Shown here: in pieces, positions 1 through 8,103 of the stretch
How the letters are laid out: the number at the start of each line of letters is the position of its first letter
Position numbering within the stretch: position 1 is the first letter of the stretch
Virus record (IMG/VR): IMGVR_UViG_3300030103_003921
Span: 1 to 24,772 of that record
DNA length: 24,772 bases
Direction: 5' to 3' (one strand)
DNA from: a virus
Translations under genes and position numbers: made by a program
The notes under the pieces: generated by a model
Seen by the model: only the letters and a program-made list of their open reading frames with translations
Told to the model about the DNA's origin: nothing
Databases searched by the model: none

Positions 1-1
1 T

Positions 2-217
2 GTCTTTGCACAGTCTACTGACGCAGATGCTGAAATAAAAATTTATAATGAAACTGGAAGTGCGACAGCAAAAAATTTAGTTTTTCATGGTAAGTTTGCA
101 ACAGCAGCTAATCAAGTTCATGAATTTAAAATGCCAGGAGCTGGTATTTATTGTAATGATGGAGCTTACGTTGATCTTACTAACTGTGATTTTTGTTACG
201 TAATCGGAACATTTTAA
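2..217 (+). CDS. 3' end of an unknown, probably virion, protein (partial)
   Basis: This open frame enters the window at its left edge and runs 71 codons to a TAA at 215-217. The visible part is rich in A, T, N and small beta-forming residues, with two cysteines in the stretch YCNDG and two more in NCDFCYVIGTF at the C-terminus. It has no membrane segment. The next gene starts 11 bases downstream behind a strong AAGGAG ribosome-binding site, so it sits in the same operon as the neck and tail genes. Composition and context suggest a small capsid or head-associated protein. I do not recognise the family, and the N-terminus is missing. Confidence 0.75.
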   Translation, partial: VFAQSTDADAEIKIYNETGSATAKNLVFHGKFATAANQVHEFKMPGAGIYCNDGAYVDLTNCDFCYVIGTF

Positions 218-228
218 AGGAGTAGCCA

Positions 229-1032
229 ATGGCGAATACTACTTCCTTATCATATTCATTTGATCAAGATTTTTCAATAGATGAAATTATTGCAGATGCA
301 TACGAACGTCTTGGTTTAGTTGGGACGGCAGGACATCAATTAAAAACTGCAAGACGATCTTTAAATATTCTTTTTCAAGAATGGGGTAATAGAGGTATAC
401 ATTTTTGGGAAGTAGGAAATACTAATATTAATTTAGTTGAAGGTTCTACTACAAATATTGATGCAACAGCAGAAGGTTCTGGTGTTTATACTTTTTATAG
501 AAATTCAACAGATGTTCCTGGAGGAGGAGAACCACCACAAGCTACAACTGTTCCAACAGCAGACGTTTATGGTATTTCAGATATTTTAAATGTTACTTTT
601 AGACAAAATTACAATACTACAAATCAATCAGATATTGGTTTAACAAAAGTTGCAAGAGATTCATATTCTGCAACAGCAAACAAAGCATCAAAAGGAACTC
701 CTTCACAGTTTTGGGTACAGAGGTTTATTGATAAAGTTACAATTACAATTTATCCTTTACCTAATTCAACTGCTGCATCAAACTTTTTAAATGTTTATTA
801 TGTAAAAAGAATTCAAGATGCAGGAACTTATACTAATGCAAGTGACACACCTTTTAGATTTGTGCCATGTATGATTGCAGGCCTTACATATTATTTATCT
901 ATGAAGTTCGCACCTCAAAGAACACAAGAAATGAAATTGTTATATGAAGATGAATTAGCAAGAGCACTATCGGAGGATGGATCAGCAGCGAGTACGTTTA
1001 TTACACCGAAAACTTATTATCCAAATGTATAA
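229..1032 (+). CDS. Putative head-to-tail adaptor / neck protein
   Basis: The protein has 267 residues. After a short leader, a helical N-terminal segment (about residues 15-55, with IDEIIADAYERLG and ARRSLNILFQEWGNRG) leads into a beta-rich middle. A C-terminal helix follows, starting at about residue 215 and containing MKFAPQRTQEMKLLYEDELARAL. Helix, beta and closing helix in this order are typical of phage connector adaptor proteins of the T7 gp11, P22 gp4 or SU10-adaptor type, which sit under the portal. The family assignment is by layout only. The start has AAGGAG 5 bases upstream of the ATG. The stop overlaps the next start by one base (TAATG). A second adaptor-like gene lies at 1850-2581. 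Confidence 0.6.
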   Translation: MANTTSLSYSFDQDFSIDEIIADAYERLGLVGTAGHQLKTARRSLNILFQEWGNRGIHFWEVGNTNINLVEGSTTNIDATAEGSGVYTFYRNSTDVPGGGEPPQATTVPTADVYGISDILNVTFRQNYNTTNQSDIGLTKVARDSYSATANKASKGTPSQFWVQRFIDKVTITIYPLPNSTAASNFLNVYYVKRIQDAGTYTNASDTPFRFVPCMIAGLTYYLSMKFAPQRTQEMKLLYEDELARALSEDGSAASTFITPKTYYPNV

Positions 1033-1847
1033 TGGCAAGATTTGCAAAAGGAAGTAAAGCATTAGCAATATCAGATAGATCAGGTGCAGCTTTTCCATAT
1101 AGAGAAATGGTAAAAGAATGGACTGGTGCATGGGTACATATTTCTGAATTTGAACCTAAACAACCACAATTACAACCACATCCCGTAGGTGCTGATCCAC
1201 AAGGTTTAATGCATGCAAGACCTGCTAGAGTTGAGTTTCCTGTTCAAGATATTTTACCAAACAATCCTTTTACAACTACTGCTGCATCTGGAACTTTAAA
1301 TGTATCTTATCCATCAAATCAAATAAATAATGGAACTAGTTATGTTAGATTTCAATCTGTTAAAAAAACCGTGGGTGGTGTTGCTGTTTCTACGTTGCAA
1401 CTAGAAACTACATTAAATGGAAATATAAGTGATTCTGTCACTACAATTACTTTAACAGATGCAACTGAGTTTCCAACTTCTGGTTTTATTATGATAGAAA
1501 AAATTGACACAACTCCAAACACAACTAATTTTGGAAAATATTTAAATGAAGTAATTCAATACACAGGTAAAGCTGGTAATAATTTAACAGGGTGCACACG
1601 TGGAACAGCTGCACCATTTAAAGGAATAACTTTGTCTAACACTACAGCAACTACACATAGCAGCGGAGCAAAAGTTTTTGGATCTTATTTAGCAACTGCT
1701 ATTGGAACAACTATTCAAACAGGAGCTCAACCAGCAACTAAAATACAATACAATTCTATAACAGTGCCTTTAGTATCTAATGCTTCAAGCACAGAAACAG
1801 GAGGCGGTTTTCAGTGTACAATTGGACCCGTTAATGATAAAGCTTAA
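1032..1847 (+). CDS. Virion structural protein with a C-terminal beta module
   Basis: The protein has 271 residues. The N-terminal 70 residues are polar and proline-rich (VHISEFEPKQPQLQPH, then DPQGLMHARPARVE), a style I associate with marine phage virion proteins of unknown role. Residues about 125-216 form a beta module: ITLTDATEFPTSGFIMIE, then EVIQYTG and NNLTGCTRG, ending at HSSGAKV. The same module occurs in the large nozzle-like protein at 12244-14463, so both are probably tail or neck components. The gene lies between two adaptor-like genes and overlaps the upstream stop by one base. No enzymatic motif is visible. Confidence 0.65.
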   Translation: MARFAKGSKALAISDRSGAAFPYREMVKEWTGAWVHISEFEPKQPQLQPHPVGADPQGLMHARPARVEFPVQDILPNNPFTTTAASGTLNVSYPSNQINNGTSYVRFQSVKKTVGGVAVSTLQLETTLNGNISDSVTTITLTDATEFPTSGFIMIEKIDTTPNTTNFGKYLNEVIQYTGKAGNNLTGCTRGTAAPFKGITLSNTTATTHSSGAKVFGSYLATAIGTTIQTGAQPATKIQYNSITVPLVSNASSTETGGGFQCTIGPVNDKA

Positions 1848-1849
1848 TT

Positions 1850-2581
1850 ATGTCAGGAATTAGTTATAACACATTAGTTACACAAATAAGAAACTACACA
1901 GAAGTAGATGCTAACGTTTTTACAACTGATGTTTTAGAAAGTTTTATTTTAAATGCTCAACAAAGAATTATGATGGATCTTCCCATGGATTCAGACAGAT
2001 TCGTGGACCAAGGTACAATGGCAGCTGACGTAAATAATATTAGAGTTCCAGCAGGAGCTTTATTTATTAGAGGTGTAGAAGTATTTAATACTACAAATTC
2101 TACTGAAAAAGGTACATGGTTAGAAAGACGTGATCAAACGTTTTTAAGTGAGTATGTAGGAAGATTAACAGGTCCAGAAGGATCAACTACATCAGGAGCG
2201 GATGTTACTGGAAAACCTAAATATTATTCTATGTTTGGTGGAGCAACAGGATTATCGGATACTACATCAGGATCAATCTATTTAGCACCTACTCCAGACG
2301 CTAATTATGTATTTAGAATATATTACAATAAAATGCCAGATACATTAGAATCTAGTAATCAAACTAATTATATTAGTTTGTATTTTCCTCAAGGTCTGCT
2401 ATACGCGTGTTTGGTAGAAGCATATGGATTTTTAAAAGGTCCAACTGATATGTTGACACTATATGAAAATAAGTATAAAACTGAACTACAAAAGTTTGCA
2501 GCAATGCAAGTTGGAAGAAGAAGACGAGACGATTACACGGATGGTACAATAAGAATTCCAATCGAGTCACCGCCTCAGTAA
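1850..2581 (+). CDS. Putative head-to-tail adaptor protein (SU10-adaptor-like)
   Basis: The protein has 243 residues. It opens with SYNTLVTQIRNYTE and then a helix, VLESFILNAQQRIMMDLP, as in phage adaptor proteins of the SU10/T7 gp11-like group. The beta centre carries LAPTPDANYVFRIYYNKMP. Near the C-terminus are helices with LLYACLVEAYGFLKGPTDM and YENKYKTELQKFAAMQVG, followed by a basic GRRRRDD stretch. The layout resembles the gene at 229-1032, suggesting two related connector subunits, although their sequences are not obviously alike. It starts two bases after the upstream stop without a strong ribosome-binding site, so translation is probably coupled. The role in joining portal to tail is inferred. 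Confidence 0.65.
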   Translation: MSGISYNTLVTQIRNYTEVDANVFTTDVLESFILNAQQRIMMDLPMDSDRFVDQGTMAADVNNIRVPAGALFIRGVEVFNTTNSTEKGTWLERRDQTFLSEYVGRLTGPEGSTTSGADVTGKPKYYSMFGGATGLSDTTSGSIYLAPTPDANYVFRIYYNKMPDTLESSNQTNYISLYFPQGLLYACLVEAYGFLKGPTDMLTLYENKYKTELQKFAAMQVGRRRRDDYTDGTIRIPIESPPQ

Positions 2582-2596
2582 TTAGGAGAAAATATT

Positions 2597-3034
2597 ATGG
2601 CAATAACATCGGCAGTATGTAACAGTTTTAAAACAGAAGTTTTACAAGGTTTACATAATTTTACAGCATCGTCTGGAAATAGTTTCAAATTAGCTTTGTA
2701 TACTAGTTCTGCAACTTTAAATAAATCAACAACAGCTTACAGCACATCAAATGAAATTTCTAATACATCAGGATCAGCTTACACAGCTGGTGGAAAAGCA
2801 CTTACAAGTGTAACTCCTGTATTATCCACAGATACAGCATGCTGTGACTTTGCGGATATTAGTTTTACTTCTGCTTCATTTACAGCTAATGGTTGTCTAA
2901 TATATAACGATACAAACTCTGATAGAGCAGTTTGTGCAATCGCATTTGGCTCAGACAAAACTGTAACAAGTGGAACTTTTACAATTCAATTTCCAACAGC
3001 TGACGCAGATAACGCAATACTTCGTATAGCATAA
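2597..3034 (+). CDS. Small beta-rich virion protein (decoration or tail component)
   Basis: The protein has 145 residues, about a third of them Ser, Thr or Ala. It starts MAITSAVCNSFKTEVLQGLH, then runs through beta-prone segments (FKLALYTSSATLN, KALTSVTPVL, FTANGCLIYND) to GTFTIQFPTADADNAILRIA. It has no signal peptide, membrane span or catalytic motif. The length, composition and position suggest a capsid-decoration, tail-tube or fibre-associated protein; I cannot choose among these. AGGAGA lies just upstream of the ATG, and the next gene follows after 13 bases with its own GGAG. Confidence 0.6.
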   Translation: MAITSAVCNSFKTEVLQGLHNFTASSGNSFKLALYTSSATLNKSTTAYSTSNEISNTSGSAYTAGGKALTSVTPVLSTDTACCDFADISFTSASFTANGCLIYNDTNSDRAVCAIAFGSDKTVTSGTFTIQFPTADADNAILRIA

Positions 3035-3047
3035 GGAGACAATCCTT

Positions 3048-4256
3048 ATGTCGGTAACCCGAACATTCACAGTAACAGTAGTAAGCACTGGTTCCGGCAA
3101 TAAATATTTTATTGATGGAGTACAACAAGCTACTTTAGAATTAGTTGAAGGTGCAACTTTTAGATTTGATCAATCTGATTATACAAACGTAAATCACCCT
3201 TTAAGATTTTCTGAAACTTCAGATGGAACACATGGGGGTGGTTCTCAGTATACCACTAACGTAACTACAAACGGAACTCCAGGAGCATCTGGAGCTTACA
3301 CACAAATTGAAGTAGCTTCTAGCGCACCAACTCTTTATTACTATTGTACAAATCACTCAGGCATGGGTGGACAAGCAAATACACCCAACTCTGATTTTTG
3401 GGGAGCAGGAAACTGGAGTGCAAATCTTTGGGGAATTGAAGAAGCTTTTGCTTTAGGTTGGGGTGCACAAGCTTGGAATGATGGTGAATGGGGAGCACTT
3501 AATGACGTAACTTTTACACTTACCGGAGTTTCTTCTACTTCATCACTAGGTTCACCTACAGTTACAGCAGACATAAATACAGGTTGGGGACAAGATGGTT
3601 GGGGAGTTGAAAACTGGGGTCAGTCTGGACTAACAGTTGTAATACCTACAGGTGTTCAAGCAACTACAGGTATTGGAGAAGATGTAAGTTGGGGTAAACA
3701 AACATGGGGCTCTGCAACAACTGGTTGGGGTGGTGAATATTATTTAGAAGTTGCTGAGGTAATGGAATTAACTGGATTGTCTGCAACATCAGCTGTTGGA
3801 TCACCAACAGCTATTTCTGATTTTACTGGAACTCTTACAGGAGTTTCTGCAACATCAAGTGTTGGGTCTTTAGATCCTGCAGATCAAGTTATGGGATTAA
3901 CTGGCTTAGGAACTACATCATCAACAGGAACAATAGATCCTGCAGATCAAACTATGGGATTGACAGGATTAAGTGCAACATCAGCCATTGGTGATTTACT
4001 AGTAAGTGCAAATCCTACTATAACTGTAACAGGATTATCAACAACTTCTTCTGTAGGAGCATTAACTCCAGCAGATGTTATAGGATTAACAGGAGTTTCA
4101 ACAACTTCTTCTACAGGTTTATTAACACCACCAGATGCTCTAGGATTGACAGGAGTTTCAGCAACTGCTAGTGTTGGTAATGTAGGACCACTAGGATATG
4201 AACGAATAACTGCTACACAGAGCGCTGGTTATACACGCGTTACTGCTGGTAATTAA
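3048..4256 (+). CDS. Tail or fibre protein with a cupredoxin-like copper-site domain and tandem repeats
   Basis: The protein has 402 residues in three parts. Residues 1-110 look like a cupredoxin: a beta-rich stretch with His50 (NVNHPLRFS) and then Cys100, His103 and Met106 in YYYCTNHSGMGG. His plus C-x2-H-x2-M is the ligand pattern of a type 1 copper site. Residues 117-149 and 180-228 are rich in Trp-Gly pairs (GWGQDGWGVENWG). Residues 241-378 are seven tandem repeats of 20-22 residues built on LTG(V/L)S(A/T)TSS(V/T)G, with an earlier copy at 158. Such repeats suit an extended fibre or shaft. Copper binding is inferred; a structural cupredoxin fold without metal is the alternative. Confidence 0.65.
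   Translation: MSVTRTFTVTVVSTGSGNKYFIDGVQQATLELVEGATFRFDQSDYTNVNHPLRFSETSDGTHGGGSQYTTNVTTNGTPGASGAYTQIEVASSAPTLYYYCTNHSGMGGQANTPNSDFWGAGNWSANLWGIEEAFALGWGAQAWNDGEWGALNDVTFTLTGVSSTSSLGSPTVTADINTGWGQDGWGVENWGQSGLTVVIPTGVQATTGIGEDVSWGKQTWGSATTGWGGEYYLEVAEVMELTGLSATSAVGSPTAISDFTGTLTGVSATSSVGSLDPADQVMGLTGLGTTSSTGTIDPADQTMGLTGLSATSAIGDLLVSANPTITVTGLSTTSSVGALTPADVIGLTGVSTTSSTGLLTPPDALGLTGVSATASVGNVGPLGYERITATQSAGYTRVTAGN
3768..4181 (+). repeat. Seven in-frame tandem repeats of about 60-66 bp inside a virion gene
   Basis: The encoded units begin at residues 241, 263, 284, 305, 327, 347 and 367 of the host protein. The core is LTG(V/L)S(A/T)TSS(V/T)G, followed by a variable linker such as SLDPADQVMG or ALTPADVIG. 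At the DNA level the copies keep elements such as ggattaacagga and gcaacatca but have drifted apart. They therefore look like old protein repeats and not a recent expansion. Confidence 0.75.
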
Positions 4257-4268
4257 TATAATATGTTA

Positions 4269-4297
4269 TTGACATTAAGTATAAAACAAATTAAAAA
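4269..4297 (+). promoter_or_regulatory. Weak sigma70-like promoter candidate before the tail-fibre gene
   Basis: The 67-base gap contains a perfect -35 hexamer TTGACA at 4269-4274. At a 17-base spacing the only -10 match is TAAAAA at 4292-4297, four of six positions. The region is AT-rich, so chance matches are expected. It is one of the few real intergenic gaps among tightly packed genes, and the downstream gene has its own AGGAG site at 4310-4314. Confidence 0.25.
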
Positions 4298-4323
4298 AAG
4301 ATACTAATTAGGAGAACAAAATT

Positions 4324-5541
4324 ATGGCATCAACTTATACGGCTCTCGGTGTAGAACTAATGGCAACTGGTGAAAACGCCGGTACATGGGGAACAAAAAC
4401 TAACACCAACTTAAACATAATCGAACAAATTTCTGGTGGATATACTGCACAATCAATTGCAGGTGGAGCACAAACTACAGCGCTTACGGTTTCTGATGGA
4501 TCAACTGGTGCTACCATGTCTCATAGAATGATTGAGTTTACAGGTTCAATCACTGGAAACCAAATTGTAACAATTCCTTTAGATGCACAAACTTTTTATT
4601 TTTTAAGAAATTCAACATCAGGTGCTTACACAGTACAATTTAAATATGCATCAGGTTCTGGTGATACATTTACTTTTTCTGCAACAGATAAAGGTGATCA
4701 ACTTGTATTTGCTACAGCAAACGATGGAACTAACCCTGATATTTATACATTAAATTTTGGTGATGTAACTCTTGACGGAACACAAACTTTAACAAATAAA
4801 ACTTTAACTAGTCCTAAAATTGGAACTGCAATTTTAGATACGAGTGGAAACGAATTAATTAATCTTACTGCAACAGGATCAGCTGTTAATGAAATTACAT
4901 TAGCAAATGCCGCTTCAGGTAATGCACCTAGTATTACTGCTTCTGGTGAAACTAACGTAAGTCTTAACCTTGTTCCAAAAGGAACAGGTACATTACAAGG
5001 TAATGGTTCTGCTATAAAAATAGCAGGAAAAGAAACTATATGGGTTCCGGCTGCAGCAATGTATGCTTCAACTACTAATGGAGCTGATTCAGAACAAGTT
5101 GAAACAACAGCAACAAGACCAGATATGAAAGTATTTGATTTTGATGCTAGTACACAACAATACACACAATTTACAATAGCCATGCCAAAATCATGGAATG
5201 AAGGTACCTTAACTTACCAAGTTTATTGGGCACCTAGCACGACTAACACAGGAAATGCTATTTTTGGTTTACAAGGTGTTGCATGTGCAGATGGTGATAC
5301 TATCGACGTTGCATTTGGAACAGCTATAGAAGTTACAGACGCTGGTATAGGAACAGTTGAAGACCAACAAATTACAAGTGAAAGTAGTGCTATGACAGTT
5401 GCGGGTTCTCCTGCAGCAGGTGAACAATCTTACTTTCAATTATTTAGAAAAGCTGCAGACGGTGGAGATACATTCACTGGTGAATGTAGAGTTCTTGGTG
5501 TTAAATTATTCTTTACTACTGACGCGGCTAACGACGCATAA
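4324..5541 (+). CDS. Tail fibre / major tail-appendage protein
   Basis: The protein has 405 residues. The N-terminus (MASTYTALGVELMATGENAG then WGTKTNTNLNIIEQ) is of a type seen at the start of marine phage fibre proteins. In the middle, DVTLDGTQTLTNKTLTSPKIG is the classic TLTNKTL fibre motif, followed by a short beta repeat ending in NLVPKGTGTLQGNG. The C-terminal domain from about residue 237 (WVPAAAMYAST, then TIAMPKSWNEGTLTYQVYW) resembles a beta-sandwich tip found on many marine phage fibres. No enzyme motif is seen. Receptor recognition or tail-appendage structure is inferred from these motifs and from the adjacent glycine-rich fibre gene. Confidence 0.75.
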   Translation: MASTYTALGVELMATGENAGTWGTKTNTNLNIIEQISGGYTAQSIAGGAQTTALTVSDGSTGATMSHRMIEFTGSITGNQIVTIPLDAQTFYFLRNSTSGAYTVQFKYASGSGDTFTFSATDKGDQLVFATANDGTNPDIYTLNFGDVTLDGTQTLTNKTLTSPKIGTAILDTSGNELINLTATGSAVNEITLANAASGNAPSITASGETNVSLNLVPKGTGTLQGNGSAIKIAGKETIWVPAAAMYASTTNGADSEQVETTATRPDMKVFDFDASTQQYTQFTIAMPKSWNEGTLTYQVYWAPSTTNTGNAIFGLQGVACADGDTIDVAFGTAIEVTDAGIGTVEDQQITSESSAMTVAGSPAAGEQSYFQLFRKAADGGDTFTGECRVLGVKLFFTTDAANDA

Positions 5542-5552
5542 GGAATTTAGAT

Positions 5553-6533
5553 ATGAAAAAAATAGACACACCTTTAGTATTCGAGGGTAAAGGAAATAAA
5601 AATAAAAAATCAAGTAGAGGTAAAATGTTTGGTTACCAAGTCTTAGGATTTGGTTCTGGTGGTGGAGTTAGTCCACCAATAGATGTTGATTATTTAGTTG
5701 TGGCTGGCGGAGCGGCTGGAGGCGGCGGATCTGGCGGCGGAGGAGCTGGCGGATACAGAACATCTTTTCCAGGAGGAACTAAAATTACAATCGAATCTGG
5801 ATCTACTTATACTGTAGGAGCTGCAGGAACTTGGGATGCACCAAATCAATGGGGTAACCCTGGCGGAAATTCAACTGCTGGAAATATTTCATCAACTGGA
5901 GGAGGAGCAGGAGCACCTGTATCTGGATCTGGTAATCCAGATGATACTCCAACAAGATATAATGGTGGTGGAGCTGGATCAAATGGCGGATCTGGCGGAG
6001 GATCTGGACACCGAGGAACACAAGCTTCATCAGGAAATTTAGGGGGCTATTCACCATCAGAAGGAAATAATGGTGGTTCTCCAAGCGATAATGGTTACGC
6101 TGGCGGAGGTGGCGGCGGTATCGGTTCTGTTGGAGGAAATGGAAACGCTTCTGGTCCAAGCTCAGGTGGTGGCGCTGGTGGAAACGGTACAACAAATAAT
6201 ATTACAGGATCACCCGTAGGTTATTCTGCTGGAGGCGGTGGTGGCCCTTGGCAAGGCGGTGGTGCATCCGGAGGATCGCCAGGAGGTGGAAACGGAGCTC
6301 CTTATCCAAATTCATCTGGTAATGCAGCGTCAACTAAAGGCTCAGGCGGTGGTGCAGCAGGAGTAATTAATAACTCACCTAAAACAGCAGGAGCTGGTGG
6401 AGCCGGTCACGTTGTTTTAAAAATGCCTGCTGATCAAAGTTACACAATTGCTCCAGGATCAAATACAATAACTGATCACCCAGGTGGTGATAAAATTGCA
6501 ACATTTAATGTAACGGGGACTTTAAGCTGGTAA
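5553..6533 (+). CDS. Glycine-rich tail-fibre protein
   Basis: The protein has 326 residues. From about residue 45, DYLVVAGGAAGGGG begins a glycine-rich domain that fills most of the protein, with Gly in runs of two to five alternating with Ser, Asn and Ala. It closes with AGGAGHVVLKMP and a C-terminal beta segment (NTITDHPGGDKIATFNVTG). Such domains form polyglycine-II-type or beta-helical tips on phage fibres, usually for receptor adhesion. The ATG at 5553 has AAGGA eight bases upstream. Met25 at 5625 (MFGYQVLGFGSGG) is a plausible alternative start that removes a lysine-rich leader. The stop overlaps the next start by one base. Confidence 0.8.
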   Translation: MKKIDTPLVFEGKGNKNKKSSRGKMFGYQVLGFGSGGGVSPPIDVDYLVVAGGAAGGGGSGGGGAGGYRTSFPGGTKITIESGSTYTVGAAGTWDAPNQWGNPGGNSTAGNISSTGGGAGAPVSGSGNPDDTPTRYNGGGAGSNGGSGGGSGHRGTQASSGNLGGYSPSEGNNGGSPSDNGYAGGGGGGIGSVGGNGNASGPSSGGGAGGNGTTNNITGSPVGYSAGGGGGPWQGGGASGGSPGGGNGAPYPNSSGNAASTKGSGGGAAGVINNSPKTAGAGGAGHVVLKMPADQSYTIAPGSNTITDHPGGDKIATFNVTGTLSW

Positions 6534-6955
6534 TGAGTAAAATTTTTGCACAACTAGATGATAATAATGTAGTCACTAATATATTAGAAGGTGACGATAG
6601 TGATACAGATTTAAGTGTTTCTAAAAGAACTAATTCAACATGTATGACAGTTAATGAAGGAATTGGAATAGGGTATATTTGGCAATCTGAAAATAATAGA
6701 TTTATTAGTCGTCAACCTTATGATGATTGGACATTAAACAATGAAACAGGAAAATGGGAATGTCCTGTAGCAGAACCTTCATCAAGTAATTATACAGATT
6801 CAGAAAACGTAACTACAGATTTACAACCATGGGATTTATATTGGGTTCCTGATCAAGATAGATGGGAATGTATGTCTGCAAGCTTATCAGAAGACAAACT
6901 TCCTAGTACTTTTTATTGGGACCCTTCTAATTCTACTTGGAATCTTATTTCATAA
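6533..6955 (+). CDS. Small fibre-associated protein with Trp-rich repeats
   Basis: The protein has 140 residues. It begins MSKIFAQLDDNNVVTNILEG, a beta segment I associate with fibre-adjacent proteins in marine phages. It then has three hairpin-like units rich in Trp and Asp: FISRQPYDDWTLNNETGKWE, LYWVPDQDRWEC and FYWDPSNSTWNL. The repeat spacing suggests small beta-hairpins that may cap or fold a fibre. It is coupled to the glycine-rich fibre gene by TAATG, implying a joint role as accessory tip or chaperone. It is the last virion gene before the oxygenase cluster. The exact function is not known to me. Confidence 0.6.
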   Translation: MSKIFAQLDDNNVVTNILEGDDSDTDLSVSKRTNSTCMTVNEGIGIGYIWQSENNRFISRQPYDDWTLNNETGKWECPVAEPSSSNYTDSENVTTDLQPWDLYWVPDQDRWECMSASLSEDKLPSTFYWDPSNSTWNLIS

Positions 6956-6958
6956 CTC

Positions 6959-6989
6959 TAGACATATTTTATTAATAATATATAGTCTG
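6959..6989. repeat. Inverted repeat with ATATATAGTCTG at the left edge of the oxygenase cluster
   Basis: Positions 6960-6973 (AGACATATTTTATT) and 6974-6988 (AATAATATATAGTCT) are nearly perfect inverted complements, with one bulge and one mismatch around a central TTAA. The right arm ends in ATATATAGTCTG (6978-6989), which recurs exactly at 12227-12238 at the other end of the cluster. Possible roles are a hairpin, an operator, a phage-type promoter or a recombination boundary. High AT content raises the chance of fortuitous pairing, but the GC-containing AGAC and GTCT ends pair. Confidence 0.5.
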
Positions 6990-7000
6990 CACATAAAGAA

Positions 7001-7621
7001 ATGCAGTTAGAATTTGATTATTGGTGGTTTAAAGAAACATTGCCTAAATTATTATGTAAGGACATAATTAATTTTGCAAAATCTAAAAATGATTTAAGAT
7101 TTGGAATTATAGAAGGTATTGAAGGTGTTAATAAAAAAAGTAAACGATTAAATAAAAAACAAAAAGAAAAAACATTTAAAACAAGAAATTCAAATATTGT
7201 TTGGTTAAACGAACCATGGATTACTAATAAAGTAATACCCTATATAAAAGCTGCAAATAAACAAGCTGGTTGGAATTTTGATTTTGAAAGTTGTGAGAGC
7301 ATGCAATTTACAATATATAAAAAAGGACAATATTATAATTGGCATTCGGATTGCGGCATTAAACTAGATAAAGATGGTCAAATTAGAAAATTGTCTGCTT
7401 CTATTATATTAAATGATCCTTCTGAATTTGAAGGAGGAGAATTAGAATTTTGTCATTATACAAAACCAAATGAAAAAATAATTTTAAGCACTGAAAAACA
7501 ATTAACAACCGCAGGCTCTATGGCTGTTTTTCCTTCATTTATATTTCATAGAGTCAAACCAGTTACGAAAGGAGTGAGATATTCATTAGTTGTATGGCTA
7601 AGAGGTTTCCCATTAAAGTAA
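7001..7621 (+). CDS. 2OG-Fe(II) oxygenase, prolyl-4-hydroxylase/PKHD-like
   Basis: The protein has 206 residues and the most canonical sequence of the cluster. Iron ligands are visible as His115 and Asp117 in NWHSD and His183 in FPSFIFHRV. Arg193, ten residues later in KGVRYSLVVWLRG, is the 2-oxoglutarate-binding residue. FEGGELEF (143-150) is the usual strand between them. The end resembles PKHD-type hydroxylases such as PiuC. Such enzymes couple decarboxylation of 2-oxoglutarate to hydroxylation of a protein side chain or small molecule; the substrate here is unknown. A weak AAAGAA precedes the ATG. It is the first gene of the cluster and overlaps the next by 28 bases. Confidence 0.85.
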   Translation: MQLEFDYWWFKETLPKLLCKDIINFAKSKNDLRFGIIEGIEGVNKKSKRLNKKQKEKTFKTRNSNIVWLNEPWITNKVIPYIKAANKQAGWNFDFESCESMQFTIYKKGQYYNWHSDCGIKLDKDGQIRKLSASIILNDPSEFEGGELEFCHYTKPNEKIILSTEKQLTTAGSMAVFPSFIFHRVKPVTKGVRYSLVVWLRGFPLK

Positions 7622-8103
7622 TAAAAAACTTTTTAAGTAAAGAACAGCATTTATTTATAGCAGATAAATTTAATGAACTGCCTTGGTTTTTTAATTCTGA
7701 AAACTATAAAACAAAACCGGATAATAATTTTATGTTTAATCATTCATTTTTATATAATGGTGAATCAACTAGTAATTATTATGATGCTTTAATATTGCCA
7801 ATTGTTTTAAAATTAAAAAGTATAGTAAAGTTTGAAAATTTATTAAGAGTTAAGGGTAATATGTATACTAATCAAAATAAGTTTATTGAACATGTTTCAC
7901 ATAGAGATATAGAAAACACTTCTAGTAATTATATAATTGGAGTATATCATATTAACACTTGTAATGGTTATACAAAAGTAGGAAGTAAAAAAATAACGTC
8001 ATTAGAAAATCAAATGATATTATTTGATAACAAAGAAAAACATTGTGGTTCTGTTCAAACAGATACACAAAGAAGAATGTTAATTAATTTTATAATACAA
8101 TGA
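7594..8103 (+). CDS. 2OG-Fe(II) oxygenase-like protein, NGYT/QTDT subgroup
   Basis: The protein has 169 residues. Probable iron ligands are His103 and Asp105 (VSHRDIE) and His150 (KEKHCGSV), with Arg160 or Arg161 (TDTQRRMLINF) for 2-oxoglutarate. The segment NGYTKVGSKKITSLENQMILFD and the ending QTDTQRRMLINF closely parallel the gene at 11686-12180, and LLRVKGN is shared in form with that gene and the one at 10648, marking a three-member paralogous group. The ATG lies 28 bases inside the upstream gene. No later ATG would keep the N-terminal IKVIKNFLSKEQ that the paralogues share. The substrate is unknown. Confidence 0.7.
   Translation: MAKRFPIKVIKNFLSKEQHLFIADKFNELPWFFNSENYKTKPDNNFMFNHSFLYNGESTSNYYDALILPIVLKLKSIVKFENLLRVKGNMYTNQNKFIEHVSHRDIENTSSNYIIGVYHINTCNGYTKVGSKKITSLENQMILFDNKEKHCGSVQTDTQRRMLINFIIQ

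Noticed and set aside
4743-5183. Reverse-strand open frame of 146 codons opposite the tail-fibre gene
   Set aside because: It is fully inside a well-supported fibre gene, has no ribosome-binding site of its own and low-complexity Val/Ala/Pro content expected from the complement of a Thr/Gly-rich gene.
5803-6195. Reverse and alternative-frame open frames over the glycine-rich fibre gene
   Set aside because: They encode His/Leu/Gln-rich strings that mirror GGN/GGA codons read in the wrong frame; the fibre frame has a recognised glycine-rich domain.
4324-6955. Diversity-generating retroelement at the fibre genes
   Set aside because: No reverse transcriptase and no template/variable repeat pair are visible in the window.
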